A stretch of DNA of 64,000 nt from DAOTKC01 sp035449045 (GCA_035449045.1 DAOTKC010000005.1:1-64000); one strand, 5' to 3'. Shown: positions 1 through 8,893, numbered from the stretch's first letter. A program made the numbers and translations. Notes: a model not told the origin generated them from the sequence alone.

Positions 1-492
1 CACCGTCCACTGCGCGGTAGGAGTGCGTTGGTTGCCGAGTTCAAGGGGAAAGCGGTATTGACGCTCCGCGCTGGAAAAGTGGGAGCTGGTCGAACATGTT
101 ATTGTCTTCATCTGCTCCGTAGCGATTAAAAGCGAGGCAAGCCCCAAAGCTTCGCCGAAAGTCGAGCAAGCGCCGTATATTCCAAGATAAATGGAATCAA
201 TATCCTTAGCGGCGAAGTTGGTGGCGATGATTTGGTTGAGTAAGTCGCCGCCCATAACGGCGTCGATTTGATTTTCGTTGAGCCCCGAGGAGTAGATGGC
301 GCGAAGTATAGTCTCGCGATGCATCTTTATCTCGCATTTTTCAAAGGATTTTTCGCCCCAAAGGTCGTTATTCAGCACCAGTCCGAAGTATTTGCCGAAG
401 GAGCCCTCACCCTCCTTTGGGCCGACTATCGAAAAATTCCCCACTATATAAACGGGCTTGTCGATTAAATATGTTTGCTTGCCTATTTTCAT
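1..492 (-). CDS. spoVAD: Stage V sporulation protein AD, N-terminal part (cut by window edge)
   Basis: The 164 visible codons start at the ATG at 492 and run off the window, so roughly the N-terminal half is present. SpoVAD is the soluble, thiolase-fold, dipicolinic-acid-binding component of the SpoVA channel that moves Ca-DPA into the forespore and out at germination. The N-terminus has the family pattern: a short lead, the GNFSIVGPKEGEG-like segment near residues 17-29, then a thiolase-like stretch including AVMGGDLLNQI and YGACSTFGEALGLASLLI. It begins 7 bp after the spoVAC stop, the usual spoVAC-spoVAD order. The rest of the gene, and probably spoVAE, lie outside the window. Confidence 0.9.
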   Translation of the reverse strand, partial: MKIGKQTYLIDKPVYIVGNFSIVGPKEGEGSFGKYFGLVLNNDLWGEKSFEKCEIKMHRETILRAIYSSGLNENQIDAVMGGDLLNQIIATNFAAKDIDSIYLGIYGACSTFGEALGLASLLIATEQMKTITCSTSSHFSSAERQYRFPLELGNQRTPTAQWTV

Positions 493-499
493 TTGAGCC

Positions 500-937
500 T
501 CACAAAAACAGTCCGATTATGCCTGCAATCACCGACAGCGCCACGCCGAAGACGATTATCGGGCCGGCGACGGTGAACATCTTGGCGCATATTCCGAACA
601 CTATTCCTTCGCGGTTGAACTCCATGGCGGGCGAAACGATGGAATTTGCAAAGCCCGTAATAGGAATAATCGAGCCGGCGCCCGCAATCCGTCCCAAGCG
701 GTCATAGAGGCCTAAGCCTGTAAAGAAGGAGCCGAGGAATATCATAGTGACAGATGTCCAAGCCGCAAGCGCTTCCTTAACCAAGCTCGGCTTAATGAGC
801 TTTGCGATATCGCTCACCGCCTGCCCTATGCAGCAAATGAGCCCGCCCACGATAAACGCGGCGAGCAGCGTTCGCGCCATCTTGGTCTTGGGCGCCGTTT
901 GAATGACAAATTCATTGTAGGTTTTAGGGTCGAGCAC
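500..937 (-). CDS. spoVAC: Stage V sporulation protein AC
   Basis: A 145-residue polytopic inner-membrane protein with about four hydrophobic segments (near residues 24-45, 62-80, 85-105 and 118-143). SpoVAC is a membrane component of the forespore SpoVA dipicolinate channel and is thought to be mechanosensitive. The AFIVGGLICCIGQ motif near residues 27-39 matches the family. The start is a GTG at 937 preceded by a perfect AGGAGG at 943-948, which decides the start. It is followed after 7 bp by spoVAD and preceded after 9 bp by a 33-codon open frame. Length and layout are normal for the family. Confidence 0.92.
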   Translation of the reverse strand: MLDPKTYNEFVIQTAPKTKMARTLLAAFIVGGLICCIGQAVSDIAKLIKPSLVKEALAAWTSVTMIFLGSFFTGLGLYDRLGRIAGAGSIIPITGFANSIVSPAMEFNREGIVFGICAKMFTVAGPIIVFGVALSVIAGIIGLFL

Positions 938-946
938 TTTGTCCTC

Positions 947-1048
947 CTACTTTTCCTCTTTAATGCCGACGGGCTTTACTAGCGATTCCCGCTCGTCATG
1001 AGCGTTTTGCGCCGTTTTATCCTTATATACCGCTTTACTTTTTTTCAT
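947..1048 (-). CDS. Candidate 33-codon small protein upstream of spoVAC
   Basis: An ATG-initiated frame of 33 codons lies immediately upstream of spoVAC. Its stop codon overlaps the start of the spoVAC ribosome binding site (TAGGAGG), an arrangement typical of translational coupling. The peptide is highly charged (a Lys-rich start, then KDKTAQNAHDERE and a C-terminal KEEK) with no hydrophobic segment. I recognise no family. Only a weak GAGAG stands upstream of the ATG. If the candidate sporulation promoter at 1058-1087 is real, the transcript would begin within a few bases of this ATG. It could be a leader peptide, a small sporulation protein or simply an open stretch of leader. Confidence 0.35.
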   Translation of the reverse strand: MKKSKAVYKDKTAQNAHDERESLVKPVGIKEEK

Positions 1049-1057
1049 AGCCACTAA

Positions 1058-1087
1058 TATTCTCTCATTCGCGCTCAAATTTTATAC
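1058..1087 (-). promoter_or_regulatory. Candidate sigma-G/F-type promoter for spoVA
   Basis: On the minus strand a GTATA (-35-like; sigma-G consensus GHATR) at 1083-1087 is followed after 18 bp by GAGAATA at 1058-1064 (consensus CATNNTA, two mismatches). SpoVA operons are normally transcribed by sigma-G. The match is partial, so this is a tentative call. Confidence 0.35.
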
Positions 1088-1210
1088 AACTCATCCACGC
1101 GCGCGAAAAAATGCACATTTGGTTAAGCAATTAAATTATTTAGGTTGAATGGATAACGACAAATGGTCTGAAAATATATAAATTACATAAATGACGCAAG
1201 ATTGACTAAT

Positions 1211-1233
1211 AAAAAAAGCTCCGCAAGGAGCTT
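1211..1233 (-). terminator. Intrinsic terminator after the endonuclease IV-like gene
   Basis: A 7-bp perfect stem (AAGCTCC at 1216-1222 with GGAGCTT at 1227-1233) has a four-base loop. On the minus strand it is followed by a run of seven T. It lies 24 bp past the stop of the gene at 1257-2114 and separates that unit from the spoVA genes. Confidence 0.85.
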
Positions 1234-1256
1234 CGTCATCAGAGCATATTAAGATG

Positions 1257-2114
1257 TTATTCGATGACCACGCTTTGGTAGAGCGCCTTCATAATCAGCG
1301 CGTCCTCGGCTTGAGTGCCGTCAGATTCCGAAATAACTGACGGCGACATTTTATAGTCATAGAGGACTTCGGCAAGCGGCAGAAACTCCGGACCGTAAGT
1401 ATCGTCGTCAAAGGTCAAATGCCTGATTTCGCCCTTGGCGCCATACATAATCTTGGTAAAATGAATGTGGATAACCTTGGCGCGCTCTTCGCCCAACACC
1501 TCGAATATGCGGTCAATAAGCCTTCTGTAATCGTCTTTCGTCTTAAGCGAGCCGTTGGTCGCCGAATTTATGTGGCCGAAATCATAGCAGGGAATGAGTG
1601 AGGAATCGAGAAGGCAGATTTTCAATATTTCCTCGGGGTCGGAGCCGATTTGAGAGAGTTTCCCCATCGTTTCGGGGCACAAAATCAAGTCATGGTAGCC
1701 GCCCTTCTCTTTTTCCTCGAGAACGCGTTCCATAATCGACATAGTTTTGGAAAATGCTTCGGCGCGGCTGAGTCCGCCCACCGAGCCGGCGTGAAAAATG
1801 CAGCGGCGGCCGCCCATATGGCTTAAAGCTTTCAGCGACTGCAAGATATAGCGCACCGAGTTCAGCGCCTTGACCTCGTCCTCCGACGCCATGTTGATGT
1901 AATAGGGCGCGTGGACGGAAAATTCTATACCCGCTTCCTTTGCCGCGGCGCCGAACGTCGCCGCCGTCTCCGAGCGAAGCTGAACGCCGCGCCCGAAGGA
2001 ATACTCGAAAAGCTCCAACCCTTTTCTATTGAGCCAGGCGGGCATTTCGAGCATATCTTGATGCCCCTCTTCAAAAAATTTATTGCATTTTCCGGCAATG
2101 CCGAATTTGACCAT
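1257..2114 (-). CDS. Endonuclease IV / AP endonuclease family 2-like TIM-barrel protein
   Basis: The 285-residue protein has the metal-binding pattern of the Nfo/xylose-isomerase-like TIM barrels: His68, His108, Glu148, Asp178, His181, His216 (or 218), His232 and Glu263. The spacing is close to E. coli endonuclease IV, which cuts DNA at abasic sites with a trinuclear zinc centre. One family ligand, the Asp of the D-R-H triplet, appears to be Ile230 (I-R-H), although Glu229 is adjacent. The annotation is therefore endonuclease IV-like rather than firmly Nfo, and a sugar-phosphate isomerase-like role is not excluded. It sits between the spoVA genes and ribF and ends at its own terminator. Confidence 0.75.
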   Translation of the reverse strand: MVKFGIAGKCNKFFEEGHQDMLEMPAWLNRKGLELFEYSFGRGVQLRSETAATFGAAAKEAGIEFSVHAPYYINMASEDEVKALNSVRYILQSLKALSHMGGRRCIFHAGSVGGLSRAEAFSKTMSIMERVLEEKEKGGYHDLILCPETMGKLSQIGSDPEEILKICLLDSSLIPCYDFGHINSATNGSLKTKDDYRRLIDRIFEVLGEERAKVIHIHFTKIMYGAKGEIRHLTFDDDTYGPEFLPLAEVLYDYKMSPSVISESDGTQAEDALIMKALYQSVVIE

Positions 2115-2211
2115 TTTTACTCCGCTATATCTGGCTTAATTCATTCCATTGCTTAATCGCAATAACGAATGTTTATCGGCCGATTTTTAATGATAAAATA
2201 CCGTTTCTGTT

Positions 2212-3120
2212 CTAAAACGCTTCTTCCGCTTCTTTTATATCGGCTTTTAGCTGCCTTAAAAACGCTTCTTCACTTTCAAATTTTATGGTATCACGCAACC
2301 TTTTAATGAATGAAAGCTTAATGCTTTTGCCGTATATATCGTTCGAAAAATTCAGTATGTATGTCTCGGCTAAAAAGAGCTCTTCGCCGAAAGTGGGACG
2401 GTCGCCGACGTTAGTCAAAGAGCGATAAGTTTTTCCGTTAATTTCGGTGACGGTAAGGTAAACTCCGCTCTTCAGTTTCAGCTTTTCGGCGTCAAGTGCG
2501 ATGTTGGCGGTGGGAAAGCCGAGGCGTCTTCCCCTGCCCTTAGTGTGGATAACTTCGCCTAAAATAAAATAAGGCTCAGAAAGGAGGCTGTTGGCATATC
2601 CGACCTCGCCCTTCTCAATGGCTGAGCGGATTTTGGAAGTGGAAATTTTTTCGCGTCGGTTTATGTTTTCGTTGACAAAATCGAAAAGAACAAATTCAAT
2701 GCCCTTTTTCTTTAAATATTGCTCCAAGAATATTACGTTTCCCGCCGCGTCCTTGCCGAAGGTGTAGTCGGCGCCCGCAACGACAGCTTCCAAATCGTAA
2801 AGGTTTGTTAGCCTATCCAAAAAATCTTGTGCGCTTAAAGCAAGCATATTTTCGTTCATCTCGGCCGCGACGACATAGTCAAGTCCCAATTTTTCAAAGA
2901 TTGTCAATCGCTCGGGAAAGGTCAGAACCTGCTTCTGACCGCCCAAAAAGCTCAGCGGATTGTTATTGAAGGTGAAGGCGCCCGAGGCTACTCCTTTCTC
3001 TTTCGCCAAAACGGCGGCATGGCGCAAAAGCGCGGCGTGGCCGATATGGACGGCATCGAAAAAGCCCAGCCCTAAGATAATTTTTTTATTAAGCCCGCTT
3101 GAAAAGTCAATTATTTCCAT
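2212..3120 (-). CDS. ribF: Bifunctional riboflavin kinase / FAD synthetase
   Basis: This 302-residue enzyme phosphorylates riboflavin to FMN and adenylylates FMN to FAD in the cytoplasm. The N-terminal nucleotidyltransferase domain (about 1-160) carries the FDAVHIGH motif near residues 21-28, the HxGH-type adenylyl-transfer signature. The C-terminal flavokinase domain (about 180-300) carries GRGRRLGFPTANI, the ATP/flavin-binding element. Length is standard. It is the last gene of the rimP-infB-rbfA-truB run, and truB-ribF adjacency is common in Firmicutes. The gap to truB is 87 bp. Confidence 0.95.
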   Translation of the reverse strand: MEIIDFSSGLNKKIILGLGFFDAVHIGHAALLRHAAVLAKEKGVASGAFTFNNNPLSFLGGQKQVLTFPERLTIFEKLGLDYVVAAEMNENMLALSAQDFLDRLTNLYDLEAVVAGADYTFGKDAAGNVIFLEQYLKKKGIEFVLFDFVNENINRREKISTSKIRSAIEKGEVGYANSLLSEPYFILGEVIHTKGRGRRLGFPTANIALDAEKLKLKSGVYLTVTEINGKTYRSLTNVGDRPTFGEELFLAETYILNFSNDIYGKSIKLSFIKRLRDTIKFESEEAFLRQLKADIKEAEEAF

Positions 3121-3207
3121 CGTCCGTCGTTGATTGTTCGCTCGGCGGTTTTAAGTGTTTTGCGTGGTCGCCGTATGCTTTTAAGTTTTCACTTATAAAA
3201 ATTTAAT

Positions 3208-4104
3208 TTATAGCCGCACTTTTATATCTAAAAATCCGCCCTTTGCGGTTGCGATTCCAAAAAGTTTGTCGTCGGCGTAGACGGCTACGGTTTCACCATC
3301 GGCAAATCCCGAAGCCCTCGATTTTATGCCGTTTGAAGCTTTTTTTATCTCGTCTTCGCCTTTCAAGTCAAATCTTTTAAAGCTTTCTACGGCGGAAGGG
3401 AGCGGAATCAAGTGTTTTAGAGGTTCTTTTATTATTTCCGACACCTTGGCGGCGCCCGAAATGTCAAACACTCCGCTTTTTAGGCGGCGAATATATGACA
3501 TATACCCCACCGTGCCGAGCGCGGCGGCGGCGTCGCGCGCTATACTTCTGACGTAAGTCCCGCCCTCGCAATCAATCAGCACACGGTATTCGTTTTCCGC
3601 TTTTTCCGAAATTACATTTTCGGGCGCAGCGCGCTTTTCGAGCAGTTTTATGCCGAATATATTGACCGGCCGCGGCTTTAGTTCGACCTCTTCACCCTTT
3701 CGCGCAAGGTCGTAGGCGCGCTTGCCCCCCACGCTTATGCTGGAATATGCGGGCGGAATTTGGTCTACCGTCCCTTCGCACGACTTGAGCGCGGCGATGA
3801 CGTCGTTTTCGGAAAACTTCGCTTGGCGCGTTTCCGTCACTTTTCCTTCGCCGTCGAGCGTATCGGTCGTTATGTTGAAAACGAAACCCGCCTCGTAGAC
3901 TTTCCGCTCGCGCCGCAAAAACTCAAACAGCCGCGTTGCCTTGCCCAGCGCTATCACCAAAACGCCGGTGCCGGCGGGGTCAAGCGTCCCGAGATGACCG
4001 ACTTTGATTTTACCGAAAGGCTTAAGCGCGTTGCGGATTTTGACAACGACGTCGCTCGAAGTCCAGCCGCCCTCTTTATCGACGATAAAAAACCCGTCCA
4101 TCAC
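3208..4104 (-). CDS. truB: tRNA pseudouridine-55 synthase
   Basis: A 298-residue pseudouridine synthase that converts U55 in the T-loop of tRNAs. The catalytic motif GHLGTLDPAGTGVLV lies near residues 36-50, with the nucleophilic Asp at 42. The later YVRSIARDA motif is also present. The ATG-ATG start at 4104 overlaps the nrnA stop by 4 bp, indicating translational coupling. Its place after rbfA and nrnA matches the usual Firmicutes operon. Confidence 0.95.
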   Translation of the reverse strand: MMDGFFIVDKEGGWTSSDVVVKIRNALKPFGKIKVGHLGTLDPAGTGVLVIALGKATRLFEFLRRERKVYEAGFVFNITTDTLDGEGKVTETRQAKFSENDVIAALKSCEGTVDQIPPAYSSISVGGKRAYDLARKGEEVELKPRPVNIFGIKLLEKRAAPENVISEKAENEYRVLIDCEGGTYVRSIARDAAAALGTVGYMSYIRRLKSGVFDISGAAKVSEIIKEPLKHLIPLPSAVESFKRFDLKGEDEIKKASNGIKSRASGFADGETVAVYADDKLFGIATAKGGFLDIKVRL

Positions 4105-5054
4105 ATTCTGTCGCGCGCCGATTTTATAATTTTATCGACGACATCTTCATAGAAACCCGAAAGCTTGAATCCCGAGGCGCGGGTGTGCCCGCCGCCGCCG
4201 AAGGAGGCGGCAAGCTCGGCGGCGTCGATTTTATATTTAGTGCGCACGCTGACGCGGTATTCGTATTGATTGACTTCGGTGAGCGCGGCGGCAAATTCGA
4301 CGGTGTCGATGTTGACAATGCCCGTTATTATTCCCTCGGTGTCTAAGATGCTGGCGCCTGTTTCCTTGAACATCTCGCGCGTGAAAGTTAAAACGGCGAT
4401 GGTGTTGCCGTCGAAAAATCGGCAGGACACAAGGGCACGGTTAGCCAAATTGAAGACTTCGATGCTTTTGGCACGGTAGGTTTGATAAGTGATGCCAAAG
4501 GCATCGATTCCGGTCGTCATAAGCTCGGCCGCTATCTTCATGGTTTGCCCTGTCGTCGAAGAAAATGAAAAACAGCCGGTGTCGGTGACGATGGCGGCAT
4601 AGAGGCAGGCTGCGGCGTCAAGTGTAAGCCAGCCTGCGTAATCCAAAAACTCATAGACTAACTCGCCCACCGCGCCGGCTTCTTCAACGATATAGAGGTC
4701 GCCGAAGCCGCTCTGCGTCTTGTGATGGTCAATTAAAACCTTGTCGCGGCACCTTAAAAAATCGCGCTGAAGCGGCCCCAATCGTTCAATGGATGCGCAA
4801 TCCACCGCTATCGCAAGGTCGTGCTTAATATTGCATGAAGTTTTAATCTCATTACAGCCGGGCAAAGAAGCAAGACGCTTGGGCGGCATATCGCCGCAAT
4901 AAATTTCCGCCTCTTTTCCGAGCGCTTTTACCGCTGAATAAATGGCCAGCCCCGAGCCGATGGTATCGCCGTCGGGTCGAACATGGGTAAACACGCCGAC
5001 GCTCTTGGCGTTTTGAATATACCTTTTCAGTTTTTCCTTGAATTGCTCGGTCAT
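4101..5054 (-). CDS. nrnA: DHH-family phosphoesterase NrnA (oligoribonuclease / pAp phosphatase)
   Basis: A 317-residue cytoplasmic DHH/DHHA1 enzyme. Family members degrade short oligoribonucleotides (nanoRNA), c-di-AMP breakdown products or 3'-phosphoadenosine-5'-phosphate. Visible motifs are His24 with Asp28-x-Asp30 (HVRPDGD), Asp84 (VDCAS), the DHH triad at 109-111 and the C-terminal DHHA1 signature GGGGHTRASGF near 286-296. Between rbfA and truB is its standard location. There is a 162-bp AT-rich gap on the upstream side without a convincing promoter. Confidence 0.92.
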   Translation of the reverse strand: MTEQFKEKLKRYIQNAKSVGVFTHVRPDGDTIGSGLAIYSAVKALGKEAEIYCGDMPPKRLASLPGCNEIKTSCNIKHDLAIAVDCASIERLGPLQRDFLRCRDKVLIDHHKTQSGFGDLYIVEEAGAVGELVYEFLDYAGWLTLDAAACLYAAIVTDTGCFSFSSTTGQTMKIAAELMTTGIDAFGITYQTYRAKSIEVFNLANRALVSCRFFDGNTIAVLTFTREMFKETGASILDTEGIITGIVNIDTVEFAAALTEVNQYEYRVSVRTKYKIDAAELAASFGGGGHTRASGFKLSGFYEDVVDKIIKSARDRM

Positions 5055-5216
5055 GCGGCCTTCTTAATAAAATATCTTAGAAAAATGCGAGTGCTTTACA
5101 ACTATCTATTAATGAGTATTTCGCATTAACGACAGTTTATATATTCATTTTGTCCGATAAACTATCTAATAATGTATTAATTATAGTTTTCAGCGAGAGC
5201 AAAAAATGAGTCGAGC

Positions 5217-5558
5217 TTAGTTTTTGTTCTCGCCGTCTTTTAAACTTTTTATGATTTTATCGATTTTTGCGCCGTATTCCATCGATTCGTCGCTTATGAA
5301 AGAGAGCTTGGGAATCCGCCTAAGAGTTACCGCAGAGTTTAATTCCTTCATGATAAAACCCGCCGCCGAGTTGAGGGCTCCGAGCACCTCGGATTTGACG
5401 GCTCCCGAGCTGATGGCGGTGTAAACCTTGGCAAACTTGAGGTCGGCAGTTGTTTTTACAGCGGTCACCGTGACGTTGCCCGCCACTCTCGGATCTTTCA
5501 TTCGCGACACTATGAGCGCGATTTGTTTTATAAGCTCGGAATCTACTCTTTCTAGCAT
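5217..5558 (-). CDS. rbfA: 30S ribosome-binding factor A
   Basis: A 113-residue KH-like protein needed for late maturation of the 30S subunit and processing of 16S rRNA. The N-terminal helix, MKDPRV segment and VTAVKTTADLKFAKVYTA beta-strand motif are characteristic. It lies 96 bp downstream of infB and upstream of nrnA, the conserved infB-rbfA-nrnA-truB order. A modest AAGGAT ribosome binding site precedes the ATG. Confidence 0.95.
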   Translation of the reverse strand: MLERVDSELIKQIALIVSRMKDPRVAGNVTVTAVKTTADLKFAKVYTAISSGAVKSEVLGALNSAAGFIMKELNSAVTLRRIPKLSFISDESMEYGAKIDKIIKSLKDGENKN

Positions 5559-5654
5559 CTTTATCCTTAAACGCGTGTTTCGTCACGCGATTAAAACAAC
5601 AAAGTTTAAAGGTTTTATGTTGATAAGTCCTAACGGTTTTAGCTTATCTAAGGC

Positions 5655-8174
5655 TTAATCGGCGTCCTTTATTTCTTCGATAATATAGGATTCGATTAAA
5701 TCGCCCTCTTTAATATCGTTGTAGTTTACAATCGAAATACCGCATTCGTAGCCTTTGGCAACTTCTTTGACGTCGTCTTTAAAGCGCTTCAAGCTTAATA
5801 CTTCGCCCTCATACACTACCTTGCCGTCGCGGGACAGCCGCACTCTGGCGCTTCGGACCATTTTTCCGTCGGTGACGTAGCAACCGGCCACCGTTCCGAC
5901 GTTGGAAATGCGGTAGATGCTTCTGACCTCGGCCTCGCCCAGCACGGTATCCTTATACTTCTTGGGACGCATGCCTTTAAGCTCGCTCTCGATGTCGTCA
6001 AGCATTTCATAGATGATGCGGTAATACGAAACCGCGACGTTTTTCTGCTCGGCGACCGCTTTGGCTTTGGTTTCGGTGCGGACGTTGAAGCCTATAATCT
6101 TGGCATTGCTGGTCTCGGCGAGCATGACGTCGGTTTCGTTGATGGCGCCCACGCCGCTGTGGATAATGTTGACGTTGACGGGCTCGTTCGCGAACTTCTC
6201 CATGGCGTGAATGATGGCTTCAACCGAGCCTTGGACGTCCGCCTTAATAATTAAGCGGTATTCCTTGATTTCGTCAACCGGCGGGAAGACGCCGCCCGGC
6301 GTAGTAATAACCCTGCTCTCCTGCTCCTTTAAGAGCCTTTCGGCGATAATCTGTTTGGCGAAATGCTCATCCTTTACCACAATCAGCGCATCGCCCGCGT
6401 TGGGAACCTCGGAAAAGCCCATTACCGAAACGGGGATGGAGGGACCGGCCTCTTTGACCGTCCTGCCCTTGTCGTCTATCATCGAGCGAAGCTTGGCCAT
6501 GCGCGTGCCTGCCACGGCATAATCGCCCGTTCTAAGCGTGCCCGACTGCACCAGCACGGTAGCGAGCGGACCTCTCGACTTATCGCGGCTGGCCTCGATG
6601 ATGGTGCCGCGCGCCGGTTTTTTGGGATTGGCCATCAGCTGCTTCATTTCGGCAACGAGCAGAATGGTTTCAAGCAAATCGTTGACGCCCTGGCCTGTTT
6701 TTGCCGACACCTTGACGAAGGGGGTAGTTCCGCCCCATTCTTCGGCGATTATGTCATAGGCCGTCAGATCCTGCATAATTCTTTGGGGATCGGCCGCCGG
6801 CTTATCAATTTTGTTGATTGCGACGACGATTTCAACCCCCGCCGCCTTGGCGTGGTTTAAAGCCTCGATTGTCTGCGGCATGACGCCGTCGTCGGCGGCA
6901 ACGACCAAAACGGCAACGTCGGTGACCTGCGCGCCCCTCGCCCTCATCGCGGTGAATGCCTCGTGGCCGGGAGTGTCGAGGAATGTTATCGGCGAGCCCA
7001 GCGTGACGGTGTAGGCACCTATGTGCTGGGTAATGCCGCCCGCTTCTCCGCTCGCGACGTTGGCGCGCCTGATATAGTCGAGCAGCGACGTCTTGCCGTG
7101 GTCGACGTGCCCGAGTATGGTAACGACGGGCGGGCGCGGCACAAGGTCTTCGGGGTTGTCGGCCTCTGTTTCGGCCTCAACCAACGCGTCCTCGAATGTC
7201 TTGGGCGGCTCGTAACTCAAAATGACGTCGAAATCGGCGGCGACGCGCTCGGCGGTCTCGAAATCTACCGAGTCGTTGATTGTCTTCAATATGCCGTAAG
7301 AAAACAGCTTTTTGACTATTTCGGGGCCGGTCTTGCCGATTTTTTCACTCAAAACCTTAATCGGTATAATTGAAGTGGTGATGACCGCCGATTCAATCTT
7401 GACGTTGACGGGTTGTATAAACTCGTTTTTCTTGGTTTTTCCTTTAATGCGGATGCGGCTTTGGATGTCGCCTTCCTCGTCTATCTTAGTCTGCGAGAAA
7501 TCTTCGACAATTATATTCTTTTTCATGAGCGAGCGCTTGTTGGCGTTGTGCTTTTCTTCCGCCGTCATCGGCTTGGTTTTTTTATCGCCCGTTTTGGTCT
7601 TGCCCGCGGGTATGGGCGGCGGCGCAACGGCCGGTGTAACCGGTTTCATTCCCGGCCTCGGCGGACGCGGCGGATATTTCGATTGGGGACCGCTTTGCCC
7701 CTGCGGACGTTGACGCGGCGAATCGGTGGGAATATAAACTCTTCCCACCTGCGTTTGCGCGCTTTTCTCGGGCGGAATATAAACGCACCTGGGCTCCTCG
7801 GCAGGCGTTTCGACGGCCGAGGGTTGCGCTTCCGCTACGGCTTCCTTTATCGGTTCGGGTTCCTTCTTAACTTCGATCGCGGGAGCAGCTTCTTCTGCGG
7901 GCTTTGTTCCCTCAGACTTAATTTCGGGAACAGGCGCCGCTTCTTCCTCGGCCTTCCGCTTCTTTTGCTCCTCGGCTTCCGCTTTAAGCCTCAGCTCAAG
8001 CTCGGCTGCGGCTATTTTTTCACGGCAATTTAACACCGCCTCGCCGAAGTCGGCGAGAATTTTCCTAAGCTCTGCCGCGGCGGACGAAAGCGGCAAAAGC
8101 TTTTCGCGCTGGTGCTGGGCAAGCAGCTTAATGTAATCCTTATTTTCGGTGCTTTTATTGATTGCGTCGCTCAT
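5655..8174 (-). CDS. infB: Translation initiation factor IF-2
   Basis: An 839-residue GTPase that positions fMet-tRNA on the 30S subunit. The first ~210 residues are a charged, low-complexity linker rich in Glu, Ala, Pro and Lys. An IF2N-like segment follows around 260-330, and the GTPase domain starts near 348 with G1 GHVDHGKTS (355-363), DTPGHEAF (G3) and NKIDKP (G4). The remainder comprises the beta-barrel and C-terminal initiator-tRNA-binding domains. The start has a GAGGTG ribosome binding site. It overlaps ylxQ by 4 bp. Confidence 0.98.
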   Translation of the reverse strand: MSDAINKSTENKDYIKLLAQHQREKLLPLSSAAAELRKILADFGEAVLNCREKIAAAELELRLKAEAEEQKKRKAEEEAAPVPEIKSEGTKPAEEAAPAIEVKKEPEPIKEAVAEAQPSAVETPAEEPRCVYIPPEKSAQTQVGRVYIPTDSPRQRPQGQSGPQSKYPPRPPRPGMKPVTPAVAPPPIPAGKTKTGDKKTKPMTAEEKHNANKRSLMKKNIIVEDFSQTKIDEEGDIQSRIRIKGKTKKNEFIQPVNVKIESAVITTSIIPIKVLSEKIGKTGPEIVKKLFSYGILKTINDSVDFETAERVAADFDVILSYEPPKTFEDALVEAETEADNPEDLVPRPPVVTILGHVDHGKTSLLDYIRRANVASGEAGGITQHIGAYTVTLGSPITFLDTPGHEAFTAMRARGAQVTDVAVLVVAADDGVMPQTIEALNHAKAAGVEIVVAINKIDKPAADPQRIMQDLTAYDIIAEEWGGTTPFVKVSAKTGQGVNDLLETILLVAEMKQLMANPKKPARGTIIEASRDKSRGPLATVLVQSGTLRTGDYAVAGTRMAKLRSMIDDKGRTVKEAGPSIPVSVMGFSEVPNAGDALIVVKDEHFAKQIIAERLLKEQESRVITTPGGVFPPVDEIKEYRLIIKADVQGSVEAIIHAMEKFANEPVNVNIIHSGVGAINETDVMLAETSNAKIIGFNVRTETKAKAVAEQKNVAVSYYRIIYEMLDDIESELKGMRPKKYKDTVLGEAEVRSIYRISNVGTVAGCYVTDGKMVRSARVRLSRDGKVVYEGEVLSLKRFKDDVKEVAKGYECGISIVNYNDIKEGDLIESYIIEEIKDAD

Positions 8175-8470
8175 TGATTCACCTCGCCTAGGTTTTGCAG
8201 TATTGCTCTCGACAGTTCCTTATCGGTTATCGCGGCCGCTTTGACGTTCTCGGAGCGGCACAGCTCGGAAAGTCCGTCCAAATACACTAGCGGAATATTG
8301 CCGCCCGCGTATTTTTCGGCATCCTTCTTGAGCCTGTCCGAAGCCGCGTTATCAATTAAAATCAAAGGATAGCTCCTTTTTTTTTCGGTTATGGCGTCGA
8401 TTCCCCACACGATTTTGCCCGCTTTTTTGGCAAAGCCGATATAGGCCGTTATTTTCTTCAAATCCATCAA
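8171..8470 (-). CDS. ylxQ: YlxQ-type L7Ae/L30e-family RNA-binding protein
   Basis: A 99-residue protein of the ribosomal L7Ae family, which binds kink-turn RNA. The segment IGFAKKAGKIVWGIDAI near residues 11-27 and the ILIDNAASDRLKKD stretch fit the YlxQ group found between nusA/ylxR and infB in Firmicutes. It overlaps infB by 4 bp. It is separated from ylxR by 150 bp, whereas these two genes are usually tightly packed. The gap shows no gene or clear terminator. Confidence 0.88.
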   Translation of the reverse strand: MMDLKKITAYIGFAKKAGKIVWGIDAITEKKRSYPLILIDNAASDRLKKDAEKYAGGNIPLVYLDGLSELCRSENVKAAAITDKELSRAILQNLGEVNQ

Positions 8471-8620
8471 ACCCTCAAATCGGGACTTAAACCGTCAATT
8501 TTTTAATATAAACTCCCGTTTCCGCAATTTGCCACATCTCTCGGGTTAAGCTTCGGCAACTTTTTTCTTTTGCGGACTAAGATTATATGTTATTCGATTG
8601 CCCGAACATTGTGGATTTAA

Positions 8621-8893
8621 TTACGCTTTGTTTGCTTCACCCTTGGATATGGTTTCGGCAAGCTCGCAAAGCACCGCCTCGGGTATCTCGCATTTGAAGG
8701 CTCTGTTAAAAAGCCTCTTTTTTATTGCAAGCTTCATGCAGTCGGCTTCGGCGCAGATATATGCGCCGCGGCCTGCCGCCTTTCCCGAATAATCGAAGTA
8801 AAGCCCGCCGCTTTTATTTTTCACGACGCGCAGGAGCTCGCCTTTAGCCTTATGGGCGCGGCAAGCTATGCACATCCTTTCGGGCGCGTTCAT
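8621..8893 (-). CDS. ylxR: YlxR (RnpM) family nucleic acid-binding protein
   Basis: A 90-residue basic protein of the YlxR/DUF448 family, recently described in B. subtilis as RnpM, a modulator of RNase P. The family motif RMCIACRAHKAKGELLRVV lies near residues 6-24, followed by GRGAYICAEADCMKLAIKKR. It overlaps the nusA stop by 4 bp, the standard nusA-ylxR arrangement. Confidence 0.92.
   Translation of the reverse strand: MNAPERMCIACRAHKAKGELLRVVKNKSGGLYFDYSGKAAGRGAYICAEADCMKLAIKKRLFNRAFKCEIPEAVLCELAETISKGEANKA

Noticed and set aside
7413..8033. 206-codon plus-strand open frame
   Set aside because: Antisense to infB, Arg/Phe-rich with no family pattern; a GC-bias shadow of the IF-2 linker.
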